DNA from: Verrucomicrobiota bacterium
Lineage (GTDB): Bacteria > Verrucomicrobiota > Verrucomicrobiia > Opitutales > Opitutaceae
Direction of reading: 5' to 3'
Assembly: GCA_023443455.1 (NCBI GenBank)
Contig: JAEZUE010000058.1
Location: forward strand, 149,519 to 213,518
DNA: 64,000 nt
This document shows positions 16,970 to 24,657 of this stretch, one piece after another; positions within the stretch are counted from its first letter, which is position 1, and the number at the start of each line of letters is the position of its first letter. The translations under genes were made by a program, and so were the position numbers. The notes beneath the pieces are model-generated. The model saw nothing but the letters and a program-made list of their open reading frames with translations. It ran no database searches and had not been told where the DNA came from.

Positions 16970-17485
16970 TTTGTTATAGTTGGGGTTGTCGACTTTGGGT
17001 CGGGATCTCTTTTTCGGGGGGAAGAGTTGGTCCGAGCCTGGAGAGATGGCGGGGCATGCGTGCTGGGTGTTTTGTGGGGGGGGCTGACAAATACAGACCC
17101 GCGGAAACCGCAGGGATCCAACTCTGACAGCGGCGGAACTTGGTTTCGTGGTGGGGTTTTACAAACGCACCTCCCTCAGACAGTCCGGCAAAATTGCCCG
17201 AAACCCGACGCATCCCCACACGGAGCGCGCCAAACCGGCGGCCCCCGCTCACGCCCGCCCAGGGGATACAGCACCCGACTCTCGGTCGTGGGTACGAGTT
17301 CGCACGCACCATCCGGATACCGCCCCAACCGGGCGAGCTCGCATCGCCGACCGACCCGGCACAGCTCGGCCCCCCTTCAGACCGTCCGAGGTCCACTTCG
17401 TTGCCGGCCGCATACAACAGGCCAACATCGCCCTCTCCTCCGCGCCTCGACGCGGCCCTCCGTCACCCGTCCCCTCCCCTGCCGG
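16970..17485. promoter_or_regulatory. Divergent intergenic region between TonB receptor and esterase
   Basis: About 516 bases separate the divergent starts and contain no convincing gene. Both receptor genes of the locus share an 'ACCCCAA' string just before their start codons (here and at about 4985) and neither has a Shine-Dalgarno. I could not identify a defined operator or sigma-70 promoter. Confidence 0.4.
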
Positions 17486-18403
17486 ATGCGTTTCCTCAAC
17501 CTGCTCTCCCTGCTCGCGCTGACCTGTTCGGCATCGGCCTTCGGCGCCGAGCGCGTCGTTCTCCCCCTCTGGCCCGAAGGCGTACCCGGCACCCGCGCCG
17601 GCCTCCCGCCCGAGGAGGCCGATCCCGACGGCCGCGTCGCCCATGTCTCCGAGCCGCGGCTCACCGTCTTCGCCCCCGCCGTCGACCGCCCCAACGGCAC
17701 CGCCGTCATCATCTGCCCGGGCGGAGGCTACCGTTACCTCTCCCACGCACGCGAGGGGGTGCAGTACGCCAACTGGCTGAATACGCTCGGCGTCACCGCC
17801 ATCGTGCTGAGCAACCGCGTCAACGATTTCGGCCACCCCGCCCCGCTCCAGGATGTGTTGCGCGCCGTGCGGCTCGTGCGTTCCCGGGCCGCCGAGCTGC
17901 GCATCGCCCCCGACCGCATCGGCGTGATGGGCAGCTCCGCCGGCGGCCACCTCGCCGCCTGCGCCGGCACCTTGTTCGACCACGCGACCGGCAAGACCGG
18001 TGCGCCGCTCGACGCCGTTTCCGCCCGCCCCGACTTTCTCATCCTGATGTATCCCGTGATCACGCTCGAGGATCCCGTGGCCCACGCCGGTTCGCGCGCC
18101 AATCTCCTCGGCGAAAACCCGCCCGCCGAACTGGTGCGGCTGCTCTCCGTCGAGAAACAGGTCACCGCGGCCACGCCTCCCACCCTGTTGATCCACACCC
18201 AGGAGGATGGCTCCGTCCCGGTGGAGAACAGCATCCTGTTCTTCCAGGCCCTCACCCGCGCCAAGGTCCCCGCCGAGATGTATCTGTTCGAACACGGTGG
18301 TCATGGCATGGGCATGCGCGACGGCCTCGGCACCGCCTCCCTCTGGCCCCGCCGCGCCGAGGAGTGGCTGCGCGACCGCGGCCTGCTCACCCCGGCCAAA
18401 TAA
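17486..18403 (+). CDS. Secreted alpha/beta-hydrolase carbohydrate esterase (BD-FAE/xylanase-esterase type)
   Basis: From ATG 17486 the protein has 305 residues and starts with a signal peptide to 'ASAFGA'. The oxyanion motif is 'CPGGGYRYL', the nucleophile elbow 'GVMGSSAGGHLAA' (GxSxG), the acid lies in 'HTQEDGSVPVENS' and the His in 'EHGGHGMGM', so the catalytic triad is complete. Proteins of this type remove acetyl or feruloyl groups from plant polysaccharides. It is followed by GH105, and together with CE12 they form a deacetylate-then-hydrolyse set for pectin fragments. Earlier starts in this frame extend across the intergenic region and are not credible. Confidence 0.85.
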   Translation: MRFLNLLSLLALTCSASAFGAERVVLPLWPEGVPGTRAGLPPEEADPDGRVAHVSEPRLTVFAPAVDRPNGTAVIICPGGGYRYLSHAREGVQYANWLNTLGVTAIVLSNRVNDFGHPAPLQDVLRAVRLVRSRAAELRIAPDRIGVMGSSAGGHLAACAGTLFDHATGKTGAPLDAVSARPDFLILMYPVITLEDPVAHAGSRANLLGENPPAELVRLLSVEKQVTAATPPTLLIHTQEDGSVPVENSILFFQALTRAKVPAEMYLFEHGGHGMGMRDGLGTASLWPRRAEEWLRDRGLLTPAK

Positions 18404-18488
18404 TCGGGGGACCCGCTTGCCCAGCGGGCGCTTCGCTCCGCCGCCTCATCACCCATCGCCCATCCTCCTCTCCTGCTCGTTGCGCAAC

Positions 18489-18552
18489 GTGGGGCGGTGC
18501 TTCAGCCCGCCCGTTGAATCCAGTCAGCCGGGGCGTCCTGAAGGAACGCCCC
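18489..18552. repeat. Two REP-like hairpins
   Basis: A GTGG-footed copy of the 'GGTGCTTCAGCCCGC' family is at 18487-18512 and a perfect GGGGCGT/ACGCCCC hairpin at 18530-18552. The remaining intergenic sequence up to 18682 is pyrimidine-rich and ends directly at the GH105 start codon. Confidence 0.65.
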
Positions 18553-18682
18553 ACGCCCTGGTCCGCCGTTCTTCTGCCCCGCTCAACACACGCACCTGAC
18601 AGTTGATCTTTCGGCCCGCCGCCCGACCGGCTTCCCCGTTCCGAATTTCTCTCCGCTCTCCGCTTTCCCCCTCCCTTTCCCT

Positions 18683-20086
18683 ATGCACATCCCCTACCTC
18701 GCCCTGACCCTCGCGTTGCTCCCTGCGACGCTCTTCGCCCAGACCCCGCCGACCACCGCCCCCGCCGATCCGGCCGCGCTCGCCCGCCTCCAGTCGGGCC
18801 GCCTCGATCCGGCGTATCCGGTTCCCTACGAACGCGCCTCCGTCGCCGAAATCCGCTCGGTCCTCCACCGCGTGCGCGCCTATCTCGAGGAGGCCAGTCC
18901 GGTGCAGATCGTCGACCGCGACACCGGCGCCCCGGTGGCCGACCTCGCCGCCCTGCCGCCGCGCGCCGCGCTGGCCCGGACCCCGTTTCTGCTCACCAGC
19001 TACGAGTGGGGCGTCACCTATTCCGGCATGCTCCACGCCGCCGCCGCCACCGGCGATGCGGGCTACCGCGACTACGTGCAGTCACGCCTCTCGGCCATCG
19101 CCACCCTCGCCGCCCACCTCAAGCGCCAGGCCGAAACCGACACCGCCGCCGACATCGCCCCCCGCGACCGCATCCTCACCCTGCGCCGCCTGATCCACCC
19201 CGAAACACTCGACGACAGCGGCGCGATGGCGGCGGCCATGATCAAAACCGCCCGCTCCGGCACCCTCGCCGCCGAGCTCCGGCCCTGGATCGACAACTAC
19301 CTTTCGTGGATCCGCAAAGGCCAGCAACGCTTCGCCGACGGCACCCTCGCCCGCAACCGCCCCATGCCCGACTCGCTCTGGCTCGATGACCTCTACATGA
19401 GCGTGCCCGCCCTCGCCCAGATGGGCGCCCTCACCGGCGACACCGCCTGTTTCGACGACGCCGTACGCCAGATCGTCCAGTTCTCCGAGCGCATGTTCAT
19501 GCCAGAGAATGGCCTGTATCGACACGGCTGGGTCGCGGACATGGAGCCCCATCCCGCCTTCCACTGGGCCCGCGCCAACGGCTGGGCCGTCGTCGCCATG
19601 ACCGAGCTGCTCGACGTCCTCCCGGAGAGCCATCCCGGGCGCGCCGGCATCCTCGCCCAATACCGCGCCCACGTCGCCGGCCTCGCCGCCGTGCAGGACA
19701 GCTCCGGGCTCTGGCACCAGCTGCTCGACCGCAACGACTCCTACCTCGAAACCTCCGCCTCCGCCATGTACGTGTACGCCATCGCCCACGGCATCAACCG
19801 CGGCTGGCTCGACGCCAAGGCCTACGGCCCGATGGTATCCATCGCCTGGAACGCCGTCGCCCAGAAGGTGAACGCCGCCGGCCAGGTCGAGGGCACCTGC
19901 GTCGGTACCGGCATGGGGTTCGAACCGATGTTCTACTACTACCGGCCGACCAGCCCGCTCGCCGCCCACGGCTACGGCCCGGTCCTCCACGCCGGCGCCG
20001 CCATGCTCGAGCTCCAACAGGGCAAGGGCGCCGCCGCCGTCATCCACGACGGCGGCCTGCACTTCGAACGCGCCACCGGCCAGTAA
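18683..20086 (+). CDS. GH105 unsaturated rhamnogalacturonyl hydrolase
   Basis: The 467-residue protein has a signal peptide (to 'LFAQ') and the (alpha/alpha)6 barrel of GH105. Landmarks are 'PDSLWLDDLYMSVPAL' with the catalytic-site Asp pair at residues 235-236, 'AFHWARANGWAVVAMTELLD', 'DSSGLWHQLLDRNDSYLET' and 'SASAMYVYAIAHG'. GH105 enzymes hydrate the 4,5-unsaturated uronic acid left by pectin or rhamnogalacturonan lyases and so release it from rhamnose. It lies downstream of the esterase on the same strand with about 280 bases between, holding REP hairpins and a pyrimidine-rich leader. No Shine-Dalgarno precedes the ATG. Confidence 0.92.
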   Translation: MHIPYLALTLALLPATLFAQTPPTTAPADPAALARLQSGRLDPAYPVPYERASVAEIRSVLHRVRAYLEEASPVQIVDRDTGAPVADLAALPPRAALARTPFLLTSYEWGVTYSGMLHAAAATGDAGYRDYVQSRLSAIATLAAHLKRQAETDTAADIAPRDRILTLRRLIHPETLDDSGAMAAAMIKTARSGTLAAELRPWIDNYLSWIRKGQQRFADGTLARNRPMPDSLWLDDLYMSVPALAQMGALTGDTACFDDAVRQIVQFSERMFMPENGLYRHGWVADMEPHPAFHWARANGWAVVAMTELLDVLPESHPGRAGILAQYRAHVAGLAAVQDSSGLWHQLLDRNDSYLETSASAMYVYAIAHGINRGWLDAKAYGPMVSIAWNAVAQKVNAAGQVEGTCVGTGMGFEPMFYYYRPTSPLAAHGYGPVLHAGAAMLELQQGKGAAAVIHDGGLHFERATGQ

Positions 20087-20104
20087 CATCCGCCCCCTCC
20101 GATG

Positions 20105-20325
20105 GTGGGTCGGGCTTCACGCCCGATATTCCGATTTCGCCCAACTGGCGGCCGAAGAGCCCGCCCCACCATCGAACTACCGTCCATCGGCAAGGTCGCG
20201 CGCAAAGCGCCCACCGCGCCACGGGCCGGTACCACCGACTCCCAACCTCCGCTCTCCTCATTCCCTGTTCCGAGTTCCCCGTTCCGAGTTCTCCGCCTCC
20301 CCTCCCCGTTTTCCCTCTTCTTCCC
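20105..20325 (+). repeat. REP hairpin plus pyrimidine-rich iterated leader
   Basis: A GTGG-footed hairpin (TCGGGC/GCCCGA, 20105-20126) is followed by REP-like remnants and, from about 20240, by iterations of 'CCGTTCCGAGTTC'-like words that run up to the next ATG. The same pyrimidine-rich words recur upstream of several other genes in the window. Confidence 0.65.
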
Positions 20326-21246
20326 ATGATCCGCCACCTTCCCCTCACCACACTCCTGCTCGCCTCCGCGGCCCCCCTCGCCGTGGCGCAGGCGTCCCTG
20401 CCTGCGATCCCCGACTCCGCCAGCTCCCCGGCTCAACCCAACACCGCCGGCACGGAGGCCGGCGCCACGCCCCATCCGGCCTGCTCGACCGTGGCGCAGG
20501 CGTCCCTGCCTGCGGCCCCCGATTCCGTCAACTCCCCGGCCTCCGCCCTTTCCGGCCTCCGGTCTCCGGTTTCCGGTTCCCCCTCTCCGGTCTCCGGTTT
20601 CCCGCCGCCCCTCCTCGCCGTCGCGCACGACGAGGCGTTCTGTTTCCACTACCCCGACAACCTCGACCTGCTCGAGGCCGCAGGCGCGCGGCTCGCCTAC
20701 TTCCGCCCCGCCCACGGCGAACGCCTCCCCGTCGGCGCGGCCGGCGTGTATCTCGGCGGCGGTTACCCGGAACTGCACGCCGCAGCCCTCTCGGCCAACC
20801 AGGGCTTCTTCGACGACCTCCATGCGCTGCACGCGCGCGGCGCGCCGATCTACGCCGAGTGCGGCGGCTTCATGGTGCTCACCGAGGCGCTCTTCGACCT
20901 CGACGGCCGCCGCTGGCCCATGGCCGGCCTCGTGCCCGACACCGTGCGCATGACGCCCGATCTCGTCGCCCTCGGTTACCGCCACGCCACCGCCGCCTGC
21001 AACCACCTGCTCGCCGATGCCGGCACCACCTTGCGCGGCCACGAGTTCCACCACAGCCGCTGGGAACCCGCCGTGCCCGCCGCCGCCAACGCCTGGCATC
21101 TCCGCGGCACCGATCCCGCCGCTCCGTCATCGATAGACGGACACGCCTACGACAACCTGCTCGCGAGCTACCTGCACATCCACTTCGCGCAGGACCCCGC
21201 GATTGCCACGCGTTTCGTCGCCCGCCTGCGCGCGGCGTCAGGCTAA
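20326..21246 (+). CDS. CobB/CobQ-type glutamine amidotransferase domain with repeat-derived N-terminus
   Basis: From about residue 95 the sequence matches the C-terminal GATase domain of cobyrinic acid a,c-diamide synthase: 'VAHDEAFCFHYPDNLDLLEA', 'GVYLGGGYPELHA', 'YAECGGFMVLTEAL' with the nucleophile Cys, and 'YLHIHF' with the active His. The N-terminal ATP-dependent synthetase half (about 240 residues in true CobB) is missing. In its place is a signal-peptide-like start ('LLLASAAPLAVAQA') followed by REP-encoded sequence ('VAQASLPA' twice, 'TGTEAGATP' once). It may be a decayed cobB or a stand-alone, possibly mislocated, amidotransferase. The catalytic residues of the retained domain are intact. 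It heads a same-strand run toward the TrmO-like gene. Confidence 0.75.
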   Translation: MIRHLPLTTLLLASAAPLAVAQASLPAIPDSASSPAQPNTAGTEAGATPHPACSTVAQASLPAAPDSVNSPASALSGLRSPVSGSPSPVSGFPPPLLAVAHDEAFCFHYPDNLDLLEAAGARLAYFRPAHGERLPVGAAGVYLGGGYPELHAAALSANQGFFDDLHALHARGAPIYAECGGFMVLTEALFDLDGRRWPMAGLVPDTVRMTPDLVALGYRHATAACNHLLADAGTTLRGHEFHHSRWEPAVPAAANAWHLRGTDPAAPSSIDGHAYDNLLASYLHIHFAQDPAIATRFVARLRAASG

Positions 21247-21249
21247 TCC

Positions 21250-21345
21250 GTAGGTCCAGTCTCCGACTGGACCCCAGGGTCCGAGACCAGCTCCCTCGCA
21301 ACCGCCCTGCAGGAGCCAAACGAACCGGTCACAGACCGGTCCTAC
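21250..21345. repeat. Two REP hairpins (GGTCCAGTC and ACCGGTC families)
   Basis: A GTAG-footed hairpin with arms GGTCCAGTC/GACTGGACC is at 21250-21273. A hairpin ACCGGTC/GACCGGT ending in CCTAC (GTAG on the other strand) is at 21324-21345. Both recur in the composite arrays at 22.6 and 30.6 kb. Confidence 0.8.
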
Positions 21346-21375
21346 TCGCCACCGACCCCCACCGCCCCTCTCCCG

Positions 21376-21723
21376 ATGAAGATCCATGCCGCCACCGTTT
21401 TCCGGCGCCCGCCGGAACGTCTCAATTGCGCCCAGGCCGTGCTCGACGCCTACCAGACCGTCACCGGCCGCCACGTCGCCCCGGTCATTGAATACTAGCC
21501 CATCGGCGGCGGTCGCGCCCCCGGCGGCGAGTGCGGCGCGCTCCATGCGGCCTGCCAATGCGCCCCCGAATCCGCCGAGGCCCTCCGCACCGCCTTCGCC
21601 GCGCGCACCGGCACCACGCTCTGCAAGGAACTCGACGCCTTCTCCTGCGCCGACTGCGTGGGCCTTTCCGCCGAACTGCTCTCCCTCGCCACCCGCACCG
21701 ACAGCCCGCCACCCACCGAATGA
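21376..21723 (+). pseudogene. C_GCAxxG_C_C family protein interrupted by an in-frame amber codon
   Basis: Translation from ATG 21376 gives 40 residues ('RPPERLNCAQAVLDAYQTVT' region), then TAG at 21496-21498, and continues in the same frame for 74 more residues to a TGA at 21721-21723 ('GGGRAPGGECGALHAACQ', 'CKELDAFSCADCVGL'). Both halves together match the C_GCAxxG_C_C redox family, whose Cys motifs are LNCAQAV, ECGAL and C...C. Only one base separates this from an intact gene, and the rest of the frame is clean. The next gene starts within its stop (ATGA), so coupling is preserved. It may be a recent nonsense mutation, a sequencing error or, less likely, readthrough. Confidence 0.7.
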
Positions 21724-22241
21724 CCCCGATCGTTTTCAAACCCATCGGGCACATCCGCAGCGAGCACCGCGCAGCGGAAGCCACACCGATTCAACCCGTC
21801 TACGCCGAAGACTGCCATGGCTCGGCGGTGCTGCTCCCCGAATTCGCCGACGGCCTCGCCGACATCGAGGGCTTCTCGCACCTCTACCTGCTCTACGTGC
21901 TCGACCGGGCGACGCAGCCCCGCCTGCTGGTGCGTCCATTTCTCCACGACTGCGAGCACGGCATCTTCGCCACGCGTTCGCCCTGCCGGCCCAATCCCCT
22001 CGGCATGAGCCTGGTGCGCCTGCTCCGCCGCGAGGGCGCCGTGCTGCAACTCGCGGGCGTCGACATCCTCGACGGCACCCCGCTGCTCGACATCAAACCG
22101 TACTCGCCTCGCTTCGACGCCGTCGAGGCGCCCCGCGGCGGCTGGACCGACGCGGTCTCCGCCGAGACGGCCCGACAACTTAGCCGCCGCGGCTACCTCC
22201 CGTCCGCGCCCGCCCCGCTTTCCACCCAATCCGAACCATGA
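21720..22241 (+). CDS. TrmO/TsaA-like tRNA-modification methyltransferase family protein
   Basis: The 173-residue product has the TsaA fold signature: 'FKPIGHIRSEHRAAEATPIQ' at the N-terminus, 'DIEGFSHLYLLYVLD', and the SAM-site motif 'GIFATRSPCRPNPLGMSLVR'. E. coli TrmO N6-methylates t6A37 in tRNA-Thr. Many bacterial and archaeal members of this family are shorter, as here, and lack the extra C-terminal domain of E. coli TrmO, so the substrate is not certain. The start ATG overlaps the preceding stop, and its own stop overlaps the next ATG, so the three genes are coupled. Confidence 0.82.
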   Translation: MTPIVFKPIGHIRSEHRAAEATPIQPVYAEDCHGSAVLLPEFADGLADIEGFSHLYLLYVLDRATQPRLLVRPFLHDCEHGIFATRSPCRPNPLGMSLVRLLRREGAVLQLAGVDILDGTPLLDIKPYSPRFDAVEAPRGGWTDAVSAETARQLSRRGYLPSAPAPLSTQSEP

Positions 22242-22615
22242 TCAACATCCCCGAATCCGTTCTCACCGCCTGGGCCGACCGCGAAGGCCCGATCGTCCTC
22301 ACCACCGTCGACGCCGCCGGCGTGCCCAACGCCATCTACGCGTCCAGCGTGAGCCTCCACGGCGAGAACACCGTCCTGGTCGCCGACAACTACTTCAAGA
22401 AGACGCGCGCCAACATCCTCGCCGGTAGCCGCGCATCGGTCCTTTTCATCACGAAGGAGCGCAAAGCCTACCAGTTGAAAGGACACCTCGAATACCACAC
22501 CAGCGGGCCGGTGTTCGATACGATGAAGTCGTGGAACTCGCCCAAGCACCCCGGCGTGGCCGCCGCGGCGCTCAAGGTCGAGCAGGTGTACAGCGGCGGC
22601 GAGCAGCTCGCGTGA
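22238..22615 (+). CDS. Pyridoxamine 5'-phosphate oxidase-like FMN-binding protein
   Basis: This 125-residue protein has the split-barrel PPOX fold: 'GPIVLTTVDAAGVPNAIYAS', 'TVLVADNYFKKTRANI', 'RASVLFITKERKAYQLKGHL'. Short members of this group bind FMN or F420 and reduce or oxidise small molecules; they are not PdxH, which is encoded separately at 61.1 kb. It begins inside the stop of the TrmO-like gene (ATGA). It is the last gene before a kilobase of repeats. The substrate is unknown. Confidence 0.8.
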   Translation: MINIPESVLTAWADREGPIVLTTVDAAGVPNAIYASSVSLHGENTVLVADNYFKKTRANILAGSRASVLFITKERKAYQLKGHLEYHTSGPVFDTMKSWNSPKHPGVAAAALKVEQVYSGGEQLA

Positions 22616-22618
22616 GCG

Positions 22619-23350
22619 CGGCCGGCGCCACACCCGTCCGGCTTGCTCGACCGTGGCGCAGGCGTCCCTGCCTGCGGCCCTCGATTTCGCCGGCTCACCG
22701 GCTCGACCACGCCCAGATGAACCGGTCACAGACCGGTCCTACTTCGGCCAGCACGCTCGCCCGTAGGTCCACGTCTCCGACTGGACCCTCCCGGCTCCAT
22801 CCGCTCTCCGGCTCGATCCAACCTCGCCGGCACGGAGGCACGGCGCCACACCCGGTCCGGCACGCACAACCGTGGCGCAGGCGTCCCTGCCTGCGTTCCT
22901 CGATTCCGCCAGCTCACCGACTCAACCGAGCCCAGATGAACCGGTCACAGACCGGTCCTACTTCGGCCAGCACGCTCGCCCGTAGGTCCACGTCTCCGAC
23001 TGGACCCGCCCGGCTCCATCCGCTCTCCGGCAAGATCCATCCTCGCTGGCACGGAGGCACGGCGCCACGCCCGTCCGGCAAGCCACGCCGTGGCGCAGGC
23101 GTCCCTGCCTGCGGCCTTCGATTTCGCCGGCACCCCAGCTCGACCACGCCCAGATGAACCGGTCACAGACCGGTCCTACTTCGGCCAGCACGCTCGCCCG
23201 TAGGTCCACGTCTCCGACTGGACCCGCCCGGCTCCATCCGCTCCCCAGCAAGATCCAAACCCGCCGGCACGGAGGCACGGCGCCACGCCCGTCCGGCAGG
23301 CCACGCCGTGGCGCAGGCGTCCCTGCCTGCGACCCTCGATTACGCCAGCG
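22619..23350. repeat. Tandem array of a ~218-bp composite REP unit
   Basis: Three landmark copies of 'GAACCGGTCACAGACCGG' follow 22717, 22936 and 23154, giving periods of 219 and 218 bases, with a partial unit before and after. Each unit strings together four GTRG-type hairpins: ACCGGTC/GACCGGT, GGTCCA...TGGACC, GCCGG...CCGGC and CGCAGGC/GCCTGCG. No gene is found inside. The unit recurs at 30.6-31.0 kb and, inverted and partial, at 54.7-54.9 kb. Individual hairpins differ by a few bases between copies. Confidence 0.9.
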
Positions 23351-23591
23351 CCCCGGCTTCCCGCACTACGATCTGCCGCCCTTCCGGCGCGAACGCGCTC
23401 TCGCCCTCGGCGCGGTCGAGCACTCGTTGAAGCGCTGGCTGCGTGAGCGGCGCGGAGCACACTCTCGCGGTGCGCCCAGCTCGACGCGTTTCTCTTCAGG
23501 GCCGCCACCATACTGCGCGCCGAAATCGACACCTTCGAATTCATAGCGACCATCCTCGACCTGCGCGTTTCTTGAACGTAGCGCCAAGGCT

Positions 23592-23658
23592 CTTAGTAAC
23601 ATACTCACACTGTAAGTAACATTGATGTTGTTACTTTTCAGAAAGCAATGTTACTAAG
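23592..23658. promoter_or_regulatory. Nested inverted-repeat operator of the AbiE-type operon
   Basis: Outer arms CTTAGTAACAT (23592-23602) and ATGTTACTAAG (23648-23658) are perfect complements, and inner arms AAGTAAC (23614-23620) and GTTACTT (23630-23636) share the same core GTAAC. The stretch is AT-rich compared with its surroundings and ends six bases before the ATG of the antitoxin. AbiEi antitoxins are known to repress their own promoter by binding inverted repeats, so this is the likely autoregulatory site. Confidence 0.75.
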
Positions 23659-23664
23659 TTGATC

Positions 23665-24657
23665 ATGAAGCTTGATTGGCAGGCTCAGACCGCCGCCCAG
23701 CTCCGGCAAAATCTCGGAATCGAGGCGAGGTTTTCACCGTTTCCCGGAGCAGACCGGCTTCCGTTGCTGATCACCGAGACCTTCGAAGTCGGCCGGTGTG
23801 AGGTCCTCGGCAAGACGCTCTTGGCGCTCAAGGCGCGGGCCGAGGCGCCAACACCGGCGGTCTTGGCCAAGCAGGCCGACTGGCTCAGCCAGAGGACAGG
23901 GCTCCGTAGCCTCTTTATTCTCACGACCCTCGGGGCGCGTGATCGCAAGCGCCTCATCGAGAACCGAGTGCCGTTTCTCTCTCTCGGCAGCCAATTCTAT
24001 CTCCCCGATCTGGGGATCGATCTGAACGAGCAGCCCAAACCGCGAGATCGGCAACTCACGAAGGTGTCGCCTCCCGCCCAAGTCGTGGTCCTGGCCTGCG
24101 TGTGGCGCCGGATCGATCCGCGTGACGAGTTCACCGGCGCCGGATTGGCCAAGGAGTTTGGCTATACGAAGATGACGATGACCCGTGCCTTGGACGAGTT
24201 GCGCCGGGCGGGCTTGGTGGCAGTTGAGGGCGTGCGCCGTTTTGCCCGCCACCGCTTCCTGTGCACCGGGCGCGAGCTCTGGGAGCAGGCCCGCCCCTGG
24301 CTGCGTTCGCCTATCACCCGGCGCGTCTATCTCGACGACTGGCCTGCCGGTGCGAAATACCGCGCCGGCGAATCGGCGCTGGGCGAGATGACGCTGCTTG
24401 GCGCGCCGCGCCGTGCCATCTGGGCCGTGACAGGGGCGCAGTGGCGGCAGATGCAGCAGGAGCCGGGCGCCCCGCGCATCGCCGAAGTCGCGGAGGCGGC
24501 GGCTCACGCGGAGTTCGAGATCTGGCGCTACGCCCCCAACCTGCTTTCCGAGCCGCCGTGCGTGGATCGGCTTTCCCTCGCACTAAGCCTTGCCGACACG
24601 ACGGATGAACGGGTGCAGATGGCTGTTGCCGGAATGCTGGAGGGAGTGGCGTGGTAG
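23665..24657 (+). CDS. AbiEi-like antitoxin / winged-helix repressor
   Basis: From ATG 23665 the protein has 330 residues. A winged helix-turn-helix lies near the middle ('EFTGAGLAKEFGYTKMTMTR', 'ALDELRRAGLVAVEGVRRF') and the C-terminal part ('LGEMTLLGAPRRAIWAVTG', 'EFEIWRYAPNLL') resembles the antitoxin domain of AbiEi. The next gene, a nucleotidyltransferase of the AbiEii type, starts 7 bases before this stop. In type IV toxin-antitoxin systems such as AbiE the antitoxin represses the operon and counters the toxin without stable binding; such pairs give phage resistance by abortive infection. A likely operator precedes the gene. An in-frame TTG two codons earlier could also start it. Confidence 0.75.
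   Translation: MKLDWQAQTAAQLRQNLGIEARFSPFPGADRLPLLITETFEVGRCEVLGKTLLALKARAEAPTPAVLAKQADWLSQRTGLRSLFILTTLGARDRKRLIENRVPFLSLGSQFYLPDLGIDLNEQPKPRDRQLTKVSPPAQVVVLACVWRRIDPRDEFTGAGLAKEFGYTKMTMTRALDELRRAGLVAVEGVRRFARHRFLCTGRELWEQARPWLRSPITRRVYLDDWPAGAKYRAGESALGEMTLLGAPRRAIWAVTGAQWRQMQQEPGAPRIAEVAEAAAHAEFEIWRYAPNLLSEPPCVDRLSLALSLADTTDERVQMAVAGMLEGVAW

Noticed and set aside
22619..23350. CRISPR-like periodic array
   Set aside because: The unit is about 218 bases and repetitive throughout; there are no short identical repeats with unique spacers and no cas genes nearby.
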